DNA of 64,000 bases, from assembly GCF_003289645.1 (NCBI RefSeq), contig NZ_QLYX01000009.1:245661-309660 (forward strand), read 5' to 3'. The position numbers and the translations under genes were made by a program. The notes below the pieces were generated by a model. It was given only the letters and a program-made list of their open reading frames with translations, searched no databases and had not been told where the DNA came from. This document shows positions 8,250 through 16,369 of this stretch, piece by piece (the first letter of the stretch is position 1; each line of letters starts with the position of its first letter). Source of the DNA: Actinomadura craniellae. GTDB taxonomy: Bacteria > Actinomycetota > Actinomycetes > Streptosporangiales > Streptosporangiaceae.

Positions 8250-8864
8250 TTACCTCACGTTCGCGAGCAGACCGAGGAGCTCGATCCGGTTGATCATTGC
8301 GGAGACGACTTCGTCGGGAGCAAGCCCTCGGCAGTCAATCTTGGCCTGCCGCCAGCGGCGTCGGCCGAGGAAGCGATACGCCTCTTCGTACAGGTCGAGT
8401 TCGGTGGTGGGAGAACCGGTGCGTTCGAGTCGTGAGAGCCTCTGCCGTTCCTTCAATCGAGCCGTGATCGTGTTCGGGTCGTCCTCGAGGTAGAACGAGA
8501 GGTCGGGAGACGGTACGAAGCGGTTGTACTGCCAGATCTCCGGTAACTCCATACGGTCGAGCCTCTGCAAGACCAGCGACGATTGAACGAACCTGTCGCT
8601 GATGACGACCTTCCCGGAGTTGAGCGCTGGAATGATCTCCCGCTCCACATGGGCGCAGCGATCGGCGGCGATGGCGAGCGCGAGCGCTCGCCCCGACAAC
8701 TGGGATTCGCTCGCTCGGATCATCCTTCCCAGCGGCGTTGCCGAGGGTTCAGTGGTCAGGTGGACACGGATTCGGCGATCACGGAACTGCTTGGCCAGCA
8801 AGACCGCGGCGGTGGACTTTCCGACGCCGTTCGGACCTTCGATCACGAGGAAGACGCCGCTCAT
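8250..8864 (-). CDS. thymidylate-kinase-like P-loop nucleotide kinase
   Basis: A 204-residue protein of the dTMP kinase fold. The Walker A motif is GPNGVGKST and the DR motif is ISDRFVQSSLVLQ, as in Tmk. The usual TREPGGTPLG, whose Arg contacts the nucleotide phosphate, reads TTEPSATPLG here, so the substrate may not be dTMP. Its ATG overlaps the stop of the radical SAM gene and the EEP gene follows directly. This suggests it phosphorylates a nucleotide-like product or substrate of that pathway rather than serving as the housekeeping Tmk. Confidence 0.78.
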   Translation of the reverse strand: MSGVFLVIEGPNGVGKSTAAVLLAKQFRDRRIRVHLTTEPSATPLGRMIRASESQLSGRALALAIAADRCAHVEREIIPALNSGKVVISDRFVQSSLVLQRLDRMELPEIWQYNRFVPSPDLSFYLEDDPNTITARLKERQRLSRLERTGSPTTELDLYEEAYRFLGRRRWRQAKIDCRGLAPDEVVSAMINRIELLGLLANVR

Positions 8865-9970
8865 ACCGGTCGCCGGCCGATCTGAAGCAAGGGCAGATCG
8901 TCACTGTCGGGAACGGGGCACTGCTCGACGTCCACCTCGCCGATCAGCCGACCGCGCGAGATCACCGCAGCAGGGCACCCCTTCCCGCATGAAGGTTCCA
9001 GGGCGCAACTCCCGCACTTGCCGTTGGCGCCCATCTGGAGGGTGGCCGCGAGATCGTAATCGTCGAGGCCGTTCGCGACCTCGCCGTCGAGGATGTTGCC
9101 GACGAGAAAGTCCGAGTCGGGGTGCTGAGACTGCGGAGTCCGTGCGGCGAAGACGAGGTAGGGGCAGACAGCGGTCAGCCCATCCGCGAAGACGTAGATC
9201 AGCTTCCCGGCATCGCACCCTGAGAGCGGCTTGTCGTCATTCGGAAACCGGATGTGTACGAGGTCGACACCGCGGTCACGGAACCGCTCGGTGGCCTTGA
9301 AGATCGCACGCATTTTCCCGACGTCGGCGGCCATGCGCCCCTGGCTCTTCACTCCTCGCCCGAATGAGGAGAGGGGGTTCATGAGCACGTATCCGGCACC
9401 GATCTCGACCGCGAACTCGCAGAGCGCGGTGAACTCTTCCACGTCTGTCAGCGAGTTGGGGGTTGAGAGTAAGCCCTGAAGCAGCCCGGCTTCGGCGAAC
9501 TTCCGGGTCGTCTCGACGGTCGTCTCGAACGAGCCGACGTTGCCCCGGAACTTGCCGTGACTTTCAGGCCTGAAACCGTCGAGACTCACGTTGACATGGA
9601 CATTGCCCATGGCGGCGAGTTCCTCGATCTGCTCGTCGCTGGCCTGGGTTGCGTTGGTGCAGATCCCCAAGGGCAGCCCGAGGTTGGTGATCCGTTGGCA
9701 GATCTCCATGATCTGAGGATGTACGAACGGCTCCCCGCCGGTGAGGGTGATGCGCTCGACTCTCGCACTCTGGAGCCTCGGAACGACCTTGATGCTGATG
9801 TCCTCGTAGGACATGTCCGTGCCCTTGAGCCCGGAGGACACGAAGCAGTGGGCGCAGTGGAGATTGCAACGTTCGGTGATCTGGATGAGAGCCTTCCTCC
9901 CATCGCCGGCCACGGACGTCCGGAAATAGCAGGAGTTCGCGTTGGTGTCGATGATCAGTGAGCGTTTCAC
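8861..9970 (-). CDS. radical SAM protein with SPASM domain
   Basis: A 369-residue radical SAM enzyme. Cys35, Cys39 and Cys42 (CNLHCAHC) should bind the SAM-reducing cluster; GGE (about 78-80) is the SAM amino-group motif. The C-terminal part has CDAG...VCPYL, then C319-X2-C-X5-C-X3-C332 and C351, a SPASM pattern for auxiliary iron-sulphur clusters. SPASM enzymes often modify peptides, but some act on small molecules. No precursor peptide gene was found next to it. GTG 9970 follows GGAAGG by five bases. The gene is coupled to the kinase-like gene by an ATGA overlap. Confidence 0.85.
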   Translation of the reverse strand: MKRSLIIDTNANSCYFRTSVAGDGRKALIQITERCNLHCAHCFVSSGLKGTDMSYEDISIKVVPRLQSARVERITLTGGEPFVHPQIMEICQRITNLGLPLGICTNATQASDEQIEELAAMGNVHVNVSLDGFRPESHGKFRGNVGSFETTVETTRKFAEAGLLQGLLSTPNSLTDVEEFTALCEFAVEIGAGYVLMNPLSSFGRGVKSQGRMAADVGKMRAIFKATERFRDRGVDLVHIRFPNDDKPLSGCDAGKLIYVFADGLTAVCPYLVFAARTPQSQHPDSDFLVGNILDGEVANGLDDYDLAATLQMGANGKCGSCALEPSCGKGCPAAVISRGRLIGEVDVEQCPVPDSDDLPLLQIGRRPV

Positions 9971-9990
9971 AATGGCCTTCCGATGCAGTT

Positions 9991-10428
9991 CTAGGGTTCG
10001 TCGGAGAGTTGTCCGTCGAGCTTCCAGGCGGCCCAGCAGACCTTGCCGTCATCGGTCTGGTAGTGGCCCCACTGGTCGGTCAGCGCCTCGATCAGCGGGA
10101 GCCCGCGGCCGCCCTCATCGTCTTCGGTGGCCTTTCTGGGCTTGGGCTGGGCGAATGAGGCGTCATGCACCTCGGCGACGAGGTGGGTTTCGGTGAGCCG
10201 CAGCGCCACCCCGATGAACGCGAGGGGCTGGGCGTGCCGCACGCTGTTGGTCACGAACTCGCTTACGGCGACCGCGCAGTCGTCCGCGAACGCAGTGAGA
10301 CCCCATTGGGGAAGGGAGTCCCGAACCAGCAGACGGGCCTCGCGGGCGGCAGCGGGGAGCGCGACGAGTTTGCGGCTCTCGGTTTTCTTGTCGGGGCAGC
10401 CCTTCCCGGGGCGAAAGTCTGACGGCAT
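9991..10428 (-). CDS. ATP-binding protein, RsbW-like HATPase domain
   Basis: About 145 residues of the small HATPase_c family related to anti-sigma factor kinases. The N-box (AVSEFVTNSVRHA) and a glycine-rich GGRGLPLIEAL region are both present. In actinomycetes such proteins are often encoded beside XRE/DUF397 genes and may act as signalling kinases or anti-sigma factors. It ends 20 bases before the radical SAM start and is probably the first gene of that operon. ATG 10428 has no clear ribosome site, so the start is uncertain. Confidence 0.75.
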   Translation of the reverse strand: MPSDFRPGKGCPDKKTESRKLVALPAAAREARLLVRDSLPQWGLTAFADDCAVAVSEFVTNSVRHAQPLAFIGVALRLTETHLVAEVHDASFAQPKPRKATEDDEGGRGLPLIEALTDQWGHYQTDDGKVCWAAWKLDGQLSDEP

Positions 10429-10634
10429 GTGTTTGACCGATCCGGACGCGGAGCCATGCGAGGTCTCCTGGGTGGGTGATGGCTTCCCGAGGGTGCTCAG
10501 CAACTCGTTTGTGCGGTCAGAGCAGCGGAGCGGAAGCGCCTTCGTGGTTCGTGCCGGTGCCCGGCTGGACATCGGCCCCGTGTCGAGGAAACCGCCGTTG
10601 CCGAGTCGCCAGCGGCTTTGCGCACGATCTGCGA

Positions 10635-10652
10635 CAATCTGCTGACAGATTG
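10635..10652. promoter_or_regulatory. perfect inverted repeat before the XRE gene
   Basis: CAATCTG-ctga-CAGATTG is a perfect 7-bp inverted repeat 23 bases before the XRE start, in the intergenic region shared with the divergent HATPase/radical SAM operon. It is a plausible operator for the adjacent XRE regulator, controlling one or both directions. Confidence 0.5.
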
Positions 10653-10675
10653 AAGGTGCCGGACGGAGGTCGGGC

Positions 10676-12052
10676 ATGGCCGCGAGTGATTCCGTGACCG
10701 AGGCCCGCCGCGCGCTGGGACGACGCCTTGCCGCTGCGCGCAGGTCAAAGGGCCTCAACCAGAACTTGTTCGCTCCGCTCACCGGCTACAGCCGAAGCAC
10801 GGTCGCCAATGTCGAGACCGGACGTCAGCACGTCGCCCGGGACTTCTGGGCACGCTGCGATCGAGTGCTCGGCACCCATGATGAGTTCGCGAGGGCACAC
10901 GACGAGATTGAGACGTTGCTCGCCGGGCAGTATGAGCAGGCCGCGCAAGAGGCCGAGACGGACCGCCGCGCGGCGCTGGCGTTCCTGGACCGGATCGATG
11001 CGGGAGAGGAGGGGAGTTCCTCGAAGCGGCGCCAAGCGTTGGGCCTGTTCTGGACGGCGTTCGCCCACGCGGCGACGCCTGACGCGCTCGAAGCCCTCGA
11101 ACGGGTCGCCGGGTCGGGCATCCCCGCCAGGGTCGACCGGCGCCTGATCAGGGCCAGCGAGGAACTCGCCGAGACGCTCGCAGGTCTCTACCGTGGCGGC
11201 GACCCGCGCATCAGCATGCCGCCCACGATCGCCCTCGCCAACAACCTGCTCCAGCTCATCGACCTACCCATGAGCGACTCCGTTCGTGCCGACCTCACCT
11301 CTCTGATCGTCGGGGTTCACTGCCAAGTCGGCCTGTGGGCTTGCCACATGCACCGCAGCACACTCGCGCTCAGGTACCTCTCGACCGCATGCGAAATCGG
11401 TTCTCTCAGCGGAGAGCGGCCTCTGCGGGCTCGTGCTCTCGGTGCCTTGAGCTACCTGTACTCCTCGGCGCCTAGAGGAGGTCAAGGGGGCCGACCCCGG
11501 CGCGCCTTGGCGCTCCTGGACGAGGCTCTCGATCCGTCGATGCATACCGACCCCTTCACCAAAGGCTGGCTCGCGACCTGGCGAGCCGATCAACACGCCG
11601 CGCTCGGCGATCTGGTGGCCGCCCGGGCAGATGCCCACACCGCCGCCAAGGAACTCGGCGCACGCGATCGGGGCGTTCTCACCGGCTTCTTCTCCCGGCA
11701 GAACTACGGGCAAGGGATGGGTGGCCACCTGCGCAGTGTGCAAGGCGTCATCCTCGCTCTTGATGGCAAGGCGGACGACGCGTCCCGAACGTTCGCGTCC
11801 GTTCAGAGGGCCGCGCACAACGGGCGCCGCAAGGTGGCCACTCACGCACACCAGGCTCTCGCGCTGGTCGAGACCGGCGAGGCCGAAGCCGCGTGCGACT
11901 CGCTCGCGAAGTCGATCGAGCTGGCCGCAGCCGAACGGTACGACATGGGAATCCAGCGTTCGGCGGGGGTCAGGCAGAGATTCCCTGCGAACTGGGAGAC
12001 CCTCCCATGCGTGAGAGAACTGGATGATCAGTTCCAAGCGCTCGCCGTCTGA
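10676..12052 (+). CDS. XRE-family regulator with TPR-like C-terminal region
   Basis: A 458-residue protein. An N-terminal XRE helix-turn-helix (about 10-65, including SKGLNQNLFAPLTGYSRSTV) is followed by a long alpha-helical region with TPR-like repeats rich in Ala/Leu (about 150-440). This domain order is common in actinomycete regulators that sense a peptide or partner protein. ATG 10676 follows GGAGG. It diverges from the radical SAM operon and is followed 12 bases later by the aldo/keto reductase gene, so it may control both. The ligand is unknown. Confidence 0.78.
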   Translation: MAASDSVTEARRALGRRLAAARRSKGLNQNLFAPLTGYSRSTVANVETGRQHVARDFWARCDRVLGTHDEFARAHDEIETLLAGQYEQAAQEAETDRRAALAFLDRIDAGEEGSSSKRRQALGLFWTAFAHAATPDALEALERVAGSGIPARVDRRLIRASEELAETLAGLYRGGDPRISMPPTIALANNLLQLIDLPMSDSVRADLTSLIVGVHCQVGLWACHMHRSTLALRYLSTACEIGSLSGERPLRARALGALSYLYSSAPRGGQGGRPRRALALLDEALDPSMHTDPFTKGWLATWRADQHAALGDLVAARADAHTAAKELGARDRGVLTGFFSRQNYGQGMGGHLRSVQGVILALDGKADDASRTFASVQRAAHNGRRKVATHAHQALALVETGEAEAACDSLAKSIELAAAERYDMGIQRSAGVRQRFPANWETLPCVRELDDQFQALAV

Positions 12053-12064
12053 CGAAGGAGGGAG

Positions 12065-13042
12065 ATGGAGTACGCACGGCTCGGGGGCTCGGGGCTGAAG
12101 GTCTCGCGCATCTGTCTCGGCATGATGGGTTTCGGGTCCAAGCAGTGGCGTCCGTGGATGCTCGACGAGCATGAGGCCGAGCCGATCGTCCGCCGGGCCG
12201 CCGACCTGGGCGTGATCTTTTTCGACACGGCGGACGTCTACTCGCAGGGTGTCAGCGAGGAGATCACGGGCCGTCTGTTGGCGAAGATCTTCCCGAGCCG
12301 TGACGACTACGTGCTCGCGACCAAGGCCAACTCGCCGATGGGGCAGGGACCCAACGATCGGGGCCTGTCGCGCAAGCACCTGTTCGCCGCCGTCGAGGCT
12401 TCGTTGAGACGGCTGAACACCGACCATATCGACCTGTTCCAGGTCCACCGCTGGGATCCCGAGACCCCGATCGAGGAGACGCTCGAAGCGCTGAACGATC
12501 TCGTGAGGTCAGGGAAGATCCGCTACCTCGGAGCCTCCAGCATGTTCGCCTGGCAGTTCGCCAAAGCGATCTTCACTGCCGAACGTCATGGCTGGGCAGG
12601 GTTCGTCTCGATGCAGAACCACTACAACCTGGTCTACCGGGAGGAGGAGCGGGAGATGATCCCGTTCTGCCTGGACCAGGGGATCGGCGTCCTCCCCTGG
12701 AGCCCGTTGGCCCGGGGCCTGCTGGCCGGTACTCGAACCCGGGAAGGCGGCCAGACGGTCCGCGCCCGCAACGACACCTTCGCGGACCGGCTCTATGACG
12801 AGTCCGACTTCGATGTCGTGGACGTGCTGAACACGATCGCCGGCAAGCGCCGGACTCCGTCGGCTCAGATCGCCCTTGCCTGGCTGTTGGGCAGATCTGG
12901 CGTGACGGCACCGATCATCGGCGCCAGCCGGACCGGGCATCTCGACGACGCGGTTGCCGCGCTCGACGTGGAACTCGACGCCGACGAGGCCACCAGGCTC
13001 GAAGCTCCGTACCGGCCGCACGCCATTCGAGGCCATTCCTGA
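12065..13042 (+). CDS. aldo/keto reductase
   Basis: A 325-residue NADPH-dependent aldo/keto reductase of the YajO/GlyDH-like type. The catalytic tetrad is visible: Asp and Tyr in FDTADVYSQG, Lys in LATKANSP and His in FQVHRWD. The cofactor region IGASRTGHLDDAVAAL is near the C-terminus. It follows the XRE gene by 12 bases with AAGGAGGG before its ATG, so it is probably co-transcribed with it. The substrate cannot be told. Confidence 0.85.
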   Translation: MEYARLGGSGLKVSRICLGMMGFGSKQWRPWMLDEHEAEPIVRRAADLGVIFFDTADVYSQGVSEEITGRLLAKIFPSRDDYVLATKANSPMGQGPNDRGLSRKHLFAAVEASLRRLNTDHIDLFQVHRWDPETPIEETLEALNDLVRSGKIRYLGASSMFAWQFAKAIFTAERHGWAGFVSMQNHYNLVYREEEREMIPFCLDQGIGVLPWSPLARGLLAGTRTREGGQTVRARNDTFADRLYDESDFDVVDVLNTIAGKRRTPSAQIALAWLLGRSGVTAPIIGASRTGHLDDAVAALDVELDADEATRLEAPYRPHAIRGHS

Positions 13043-13101
13043 CCGCCCCCATACGCCCACCTTGATCTCGTCCACTGTCGCACCCGTTTTCAGGGTGAGC
13101 C

Positions 13102-13539
13102 TTACTGGACGGGTGGGGAGCTGAGGAAGCGGAGGATGCCCTGACGGATGTAGGGGGGAATGGTCAGGTGGGCGAGGTGTTCGGGGGCGAAGAACTGGAG
13201 CTTGACGCCTTCGGCGAGTGGTAGCCGCGTCTCGTCGCCGTCCCAGGTCGTGGCGAAGAAGGTGATGAGCTGGCCGGAGCCGTGGACGTCCTTGGTTTCG
13301 AAGAGCTTGGCCGGGTTGTGGACGGTGAGTCCGGCTTCTTCGTGGAGTTCGCGGACGATGGCGTCGGTGGGGTTCTCGCCGGGGTCGCATCCGCCGCCCA
13401 GCAGGCTCCAGTGGCCGGGCCAGGCGATGCCGTCGATGTCGTCGCGGAGGTGGAGCAGGAGTTCCCCGCGCCGGTTGGTGATGATCACGACGGCTCCGCG
13501 CGGTTCTCCGGCGGACAGGTTCTCACCGGGTTCGCCCAT
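13102..13539 (-). CDS. NUDIX hydrolase
   Basis: A 145-residue single-domain NUDIX protein. The NUDIX box runs GGGCDPGENPTDAIVRELHE and continues EAGL, with all key Glu residues intact. It should hydrolyse a nucleoside diphosphate linked to another group; the substrate is unknown. It converges on the aldo/keto reductase gene. Confidence 0.82.
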   Translation of the reverse strand: MGEPGENLSAGEPRGAVVIITNRRGELLLHLRDDIDGIAWPGHWSLLGGGCDPGENPTDAIVRELHEEAGLTVHNPAKLFETKDVHGSGQLITFFATTWDGDETRLPLAEGVKLQFFAPEHLAHLTIPPYIRQGILRFLSSPPVQ

Positions 13540-13679
13540 CCGTCCACCGTAGTGAACGGGCAGATCATCACGCGGCGGTTGTCAATGCGTGGTCGGAGAA
13601 CTACACCGCCGCCATCAGTGCTCACCACCGCGTAGTCGTGGTTGTTGGTGACGAGATGGCTGGTCTCGCCTTTGTTCCG

Positions 13680-13871
13680 TCAGAGGTTCGACCGGGTGCT
13701 CTTCAGCCGTGCCACGAGAACGGCGAAATTCTCGGCGGGGATGGTGATGTGGCCGGTGCCGGGGGCCTTGGAGTCGCGGAACGCGATGACTCCGTTGAGT
13801 CGGGCCACCTCAATGCAGTCGGAGTGGGTCGAGGAGCCGCCGCTGTGGCTGGACTTCCTCCAGACGGTCAT
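13680..13871 (-). CDS. DUF397 protein
   Basis: A 63-residue DUF397 protein with the family hallmarks WRKSSHSGG, CIEVA and VIAFRDSKAPG. Such proteins are usually paired with, and may act as antagonists of, Scr1-type XRE/DUF5753 regulators encoded just upstream. GGAGAGG precedes ATG 13871 by six bases. Its start overlaps the stop of an open frame that holds only a short remnant (13868-13960), so the usual partner seems to have been lost. Confidence 0.8.
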   Translation of the reverse strand: MTVWRKSSHSGGSSTHSDCIEVARLNGVIAFRDSKAPGTGHITIPAENFAVLVARLKSTRSNL

Positions 13872-13960
13872 GAGTACCTCTCCATTGTTTCTGTGAGCAG
13901 GCGCAATGATGCTTCATCGGGCAAGGCAACGTCCCCGATGAGGGGTATCTCAGTGCGGCT
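13868..13960 (-). pseudogene. C-terminal remnant of a lost gene upstream of the DUF397 gene
   Basis: The open frame that ends at 13868 overlaps the DUF397 start as ATGA, the normal coupling of an XRE or HATPase gene to DUF397. Only about 30 codons fit before the TetR gene; they read ...GDVALPDEASLRLLTETMER and a final YS. The placement fits the tail of a DUF5753 regulator whose body is gone. The match is too short to name the family. Confidence 0.35.
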
Positions 13961-14589
13961 CAGGCTCGCGGCGGGTCCCAGCCCTCGTCGAGGATGGCGA
14001 AGGCGCGGTCGGCGGTTTCGGCCAGGCACGCGTCGCCGAGGACGCCGGCGCGCATCGCGTCGGCCGCAGCGTTCATGGTGCAGATGGCGGTCGCGGCCAC
14101 CACGTGCGGGCGCAGGTCGGTGGCGGGGTCGAGGCCCATCCGGTCGGCGACCGCACGGGTCAGGTCGGCCTGCTTCTTCTGGGAGTGTTCCAGGCTGCTC
14201 GCCAGCAGGGCCGAGCTGCTGGCCATCAGGCTCTGCAGGCACTGGAACCGGTCGGGGTCGAAGCCCTGCTCGCCCTGCTCGCAGGCCCGGGCGATGCCTA
14301 CCACGGTGCGCCGCAGCGCCGTCATGATCGGCTCGTCGGCGGGGCGGGCCGCCAGCGCGGCCAGCAGGGCGGCGTGCTGCTCCTCCTGGAACGTGAGCGC
14401 CACGTCCTCCTTGGAGGCGAAGTAGCGGAAGAACGTGCGGGAGGAGACGTCGACGGCGTCGGCGATCTCCTCGACCGTCGTGGCCTCGAAGCCCTTGCGG
14501 GCGAACAGCTCGAAGGCGCTGCTGATCAGGGCCTCGCGGGTGCGCAACTTCTTGCGCTCGCGCCGTCCCGTGGGCTCGGTCACGGTCAT
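13960..14589 (-). CDS. TetR-family regulator of the adjacent efflux gene
   Basis: A 209-residue TetR regulator. Its N-terminal HTH contains ALISSAFELFARKGFEATTV and VDVSSRTFFRYFASKEDV; a helical ligand domain follows. It is divergent from a drug-efflux MFS gene 167 bases away, and a paired repeat that could be its operator lies between them. It probably represses the pump until a toxic compound binds. Confidence 0.85.
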   Translation of the reverse strand: MTVTEPTGRRERKKLRTREALISSAFELFARKGFEATTVEEIADAVDVSSRTFFRYFASKEDVALTFQEEQHAALLAALAARPADEPIMTALRRTVVGIARACEQGEQGFDPDRFQCLQSLMASSSALLASSLEHSQKKQADLTRAVADRMGLDPATDLRPHVVAATAICTMNAAADAMRAGVLGDACLAETADRAFAILDEGWDPPRA

Positions 14590-14652
14590 GGGCGGAGTGT
14601 AACGCTCGGGTCATCCGATGACAACAGGCAGCGGATGAAGATGTGCGCTCTA

Positions 14653-14681
14653 TGACTAAAGTCTCTCAGTGACTCAAGTCT
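14653..14681. promoter_or_regulatory. paired TGACTNAAGTCT repeats, likely TetR operator
   Basis: TGACTAAAGTCT (14653-14664) and TGACTCAAGTCT (14670-14681) are 12-bp direct repeats 17 bp apart, with 11 of 12 bases shared. Each holds a GACT..AGTC palindrome. They lie between the divergent TetR and MFS genes, the usual place for a TetR operator. Confidence 0.6.
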
Positions 14682-14755
14682 GTTGACGACAGATGTCAGT
14701 ACATGACACTTTGGGGTCTCGTCACCGTTAGAGGCATATCGAGAGGTCAGACCGC

Positions 14756-16369
14756 ATGTCCGACTCGCCGAGCGCCGTCCTGGCGCCCGACCCGGCACCC
14801 CACCACCATCACCACCACGGCGCGCATCGCCGGACTCGCCGGACCCGCGGCCACCCCTGGCTGACCCTGGTCGCCGTCGCGCTCGGCGTGATGATGGTCG
14901 GCCTGGACGCCACCGTGGTGTCCATCGCCAACCCCGCGATCGCCCGCGACCTGGGCGGCGGCCTGTCCGGCCTGCAGTGGGTCACCAACGCCTACCTGCT
15001 CGCCCTGGCCGTGACCCTGATCCCCGCCGGCAAGATCGCTGACCGGTTCGGCCGCCGGCGGGTCTTCCTCGTCGGGGTGGTCGGCTTCGCCGTCTCCTCG
15101 GTACTGATCGGCCTCTCCGGCGGGCTCGGCATGGTCATCTTCTGGCGGGTCCTCCAGGGCTTCGCCGGGGCGCTGCTCCAGCCGGCCAGCCTGGCGATTC
15201 TGCGCAACACCTTCCCGGCCGAGCGGCTCAACGCCGCCATCGGCATCTGGGGCGCCACCGTGGGCGTCTCCATCGCGGGCGGCCCGATCGTGGGCGGGCT
15301 GCTGGTGGAGCACGTCAACTGGGAGTCGGTCTTCTTCCTCAACCTCCCGCTGGGCGCGGTCGCGCTGGCCGTCGGCCTGCTGGTGATCCGCGAGTCGCGG
15401 GACGAGGAGGCGGCCGGAGCGTTCGACCTGTCCGGGGTGGCGCTGCTGTCCGGCGCGCTGTTCGCCCTGGTCTGGGGGCTGATCAAGGCGGGCGAGGACG
15501 GGTTCGGCGCCGCCGTCCCGCTGGTCTCCTTCGCCGCCGCCGCGGTGCTCGTCGTGGCCTTCGCCGTCAACGAGCAGCGGGTCCCGCATCCGCTGCTGCC
15601 GCTGAGCCTGTTCCGCTCGGCCTCGCTGTCGGCCGCGACCGGCCTGATCGTCCTCGGCTTCTTCGCCATGTTCGGCACCATCTTCTTCATCACGCTCTAC
15701 ATGCAGCAGGTGCACGGCATGAGCCCGGTCGAGGCCGGGGTGCGGATGCTGCCGATGACCGCCGTTTTCATCGTCGCCTCACCGCTGGCCGGGGCGCTGA
15801 CCGCCCGGTACGGCCCGCGCCCGCCGCTGGTCGCCGGGATGCTGTTCACCGCGACGGCGCTGTTCGGCCTGTCCGGGATCGGGGTCGACGCCTCCTACGG
15901 CCGGATCTGGCCGTGGTTCCTGCTCATCGGGCTGGCGTTCGGCTTCGTGCTGGTGGCCGGGACCGAGGCCATCGTCGGCAACGCCCCCGCCCACCTCGCC
16001 GGGGTGGCGGGCGGCCTCCAGCAGACCGCCTCGCAGGTCGGCGGGGTGCTCGGCACCGCGGTGCTCGGCACGATCCTGTCCACCCGGGTGGGCGACGTCC
16101 TGACCGGCCGGCTGGCGGAGGCCGGCGTCCCACCGGCCGCCACGCAGGGCCTGGCCGGCACCACCGAGTACGTGGCGCAGGGCGTCGCCCCGGTGCCGCC
16201 CGGCACCCCGCCGGACGCCGCGCGGGCCATCGTCGAGGGCAGCCACCTGGCCTTCATGGACGGCTTCCAGGGCGCGATGACCGTGGCCGGCGTGGTCGCC
16301 CTGGCCGCCACCGGCCTCGCCCTCCTGGTCCGCCGCGGGAACACCCCGGTGGACGGCCCGATCCTCTAA
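14756..16369 (+). CDS. MFS drug efflux transporter, DHA2 (EmrB/QacA) type
   Basis: A 537-residue transporter with about 14 hydrophobic segments and the DHA2 hallmarks LDATVVSIANPAIARDL in helix 1 and GKIADRFGRRRVF in loop 2-3. The N-terminus carries a His cluster (HHHHHH). It should export hydrophobic drugs or natural products by proton antiport. ATG 14756 follows a GAGAGG ribosome site. Its last four bases overlap the opposing sigma-like gene. Confidence 0.88.
   Translation: MSDSPSAVLAPDPAPHHHHHHGAHRRTRRTRGHPWLTLVAVALGVMMVGLDATVVSIANPAIARDLGGGLSGLQWVTNAYLLALAVTLIPAGKIADRFGRRRVFLVGVVGFAVSSVLIGLSGGLGMVIFWRVLQGFAGALLQPASLAILRNTFPAERLNAAIGIWGATVGVSIAGGPIVGGLLVEHVNWESVFFLNLPLGAVALAVGLLVIRESRDEEAAGAFDLSGVALLSGALFALVWGLIKAGEDGFGAAVPLVSFAAAAVLVVAFAVNEQRVPHPLLPLSLFRSASLSAATGLIVLGFFAMFGTIFFITLYMQQVHGMSPVEAGVRMLPMTAVFIVASPLAGALTARYGPRPPLVAGMLFTATALFGLSGIGVDASYGRIWPWFLLIGLAFGFVLVAGTEAIVGNAPAHLAGVAGGLQQTASQVGGVLGTAVLGTILSTRVGDVLTGRLAEAGVPPAATQGLAGTTEYVAQGVAPVPPGTPPDAARAIVEGSHLAFMDGFQGAMTVAGVVALAATGLALLVRRGNTPVDGPIL

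Noticed and set aside
8861..9970. Prokaryotic viperin, because of the adjacent nucleotide kinase
   Set aside because: The protein has a full SPASM cysteine set, which viperins lack, so a viperin label is not supported.
13868..14614. A 248-codon frame antisense-phased to the TetR gene
   Set aside because: Most of it is an Arg/Pro-rich shadow; only its last 30 codons may be a real remnant.
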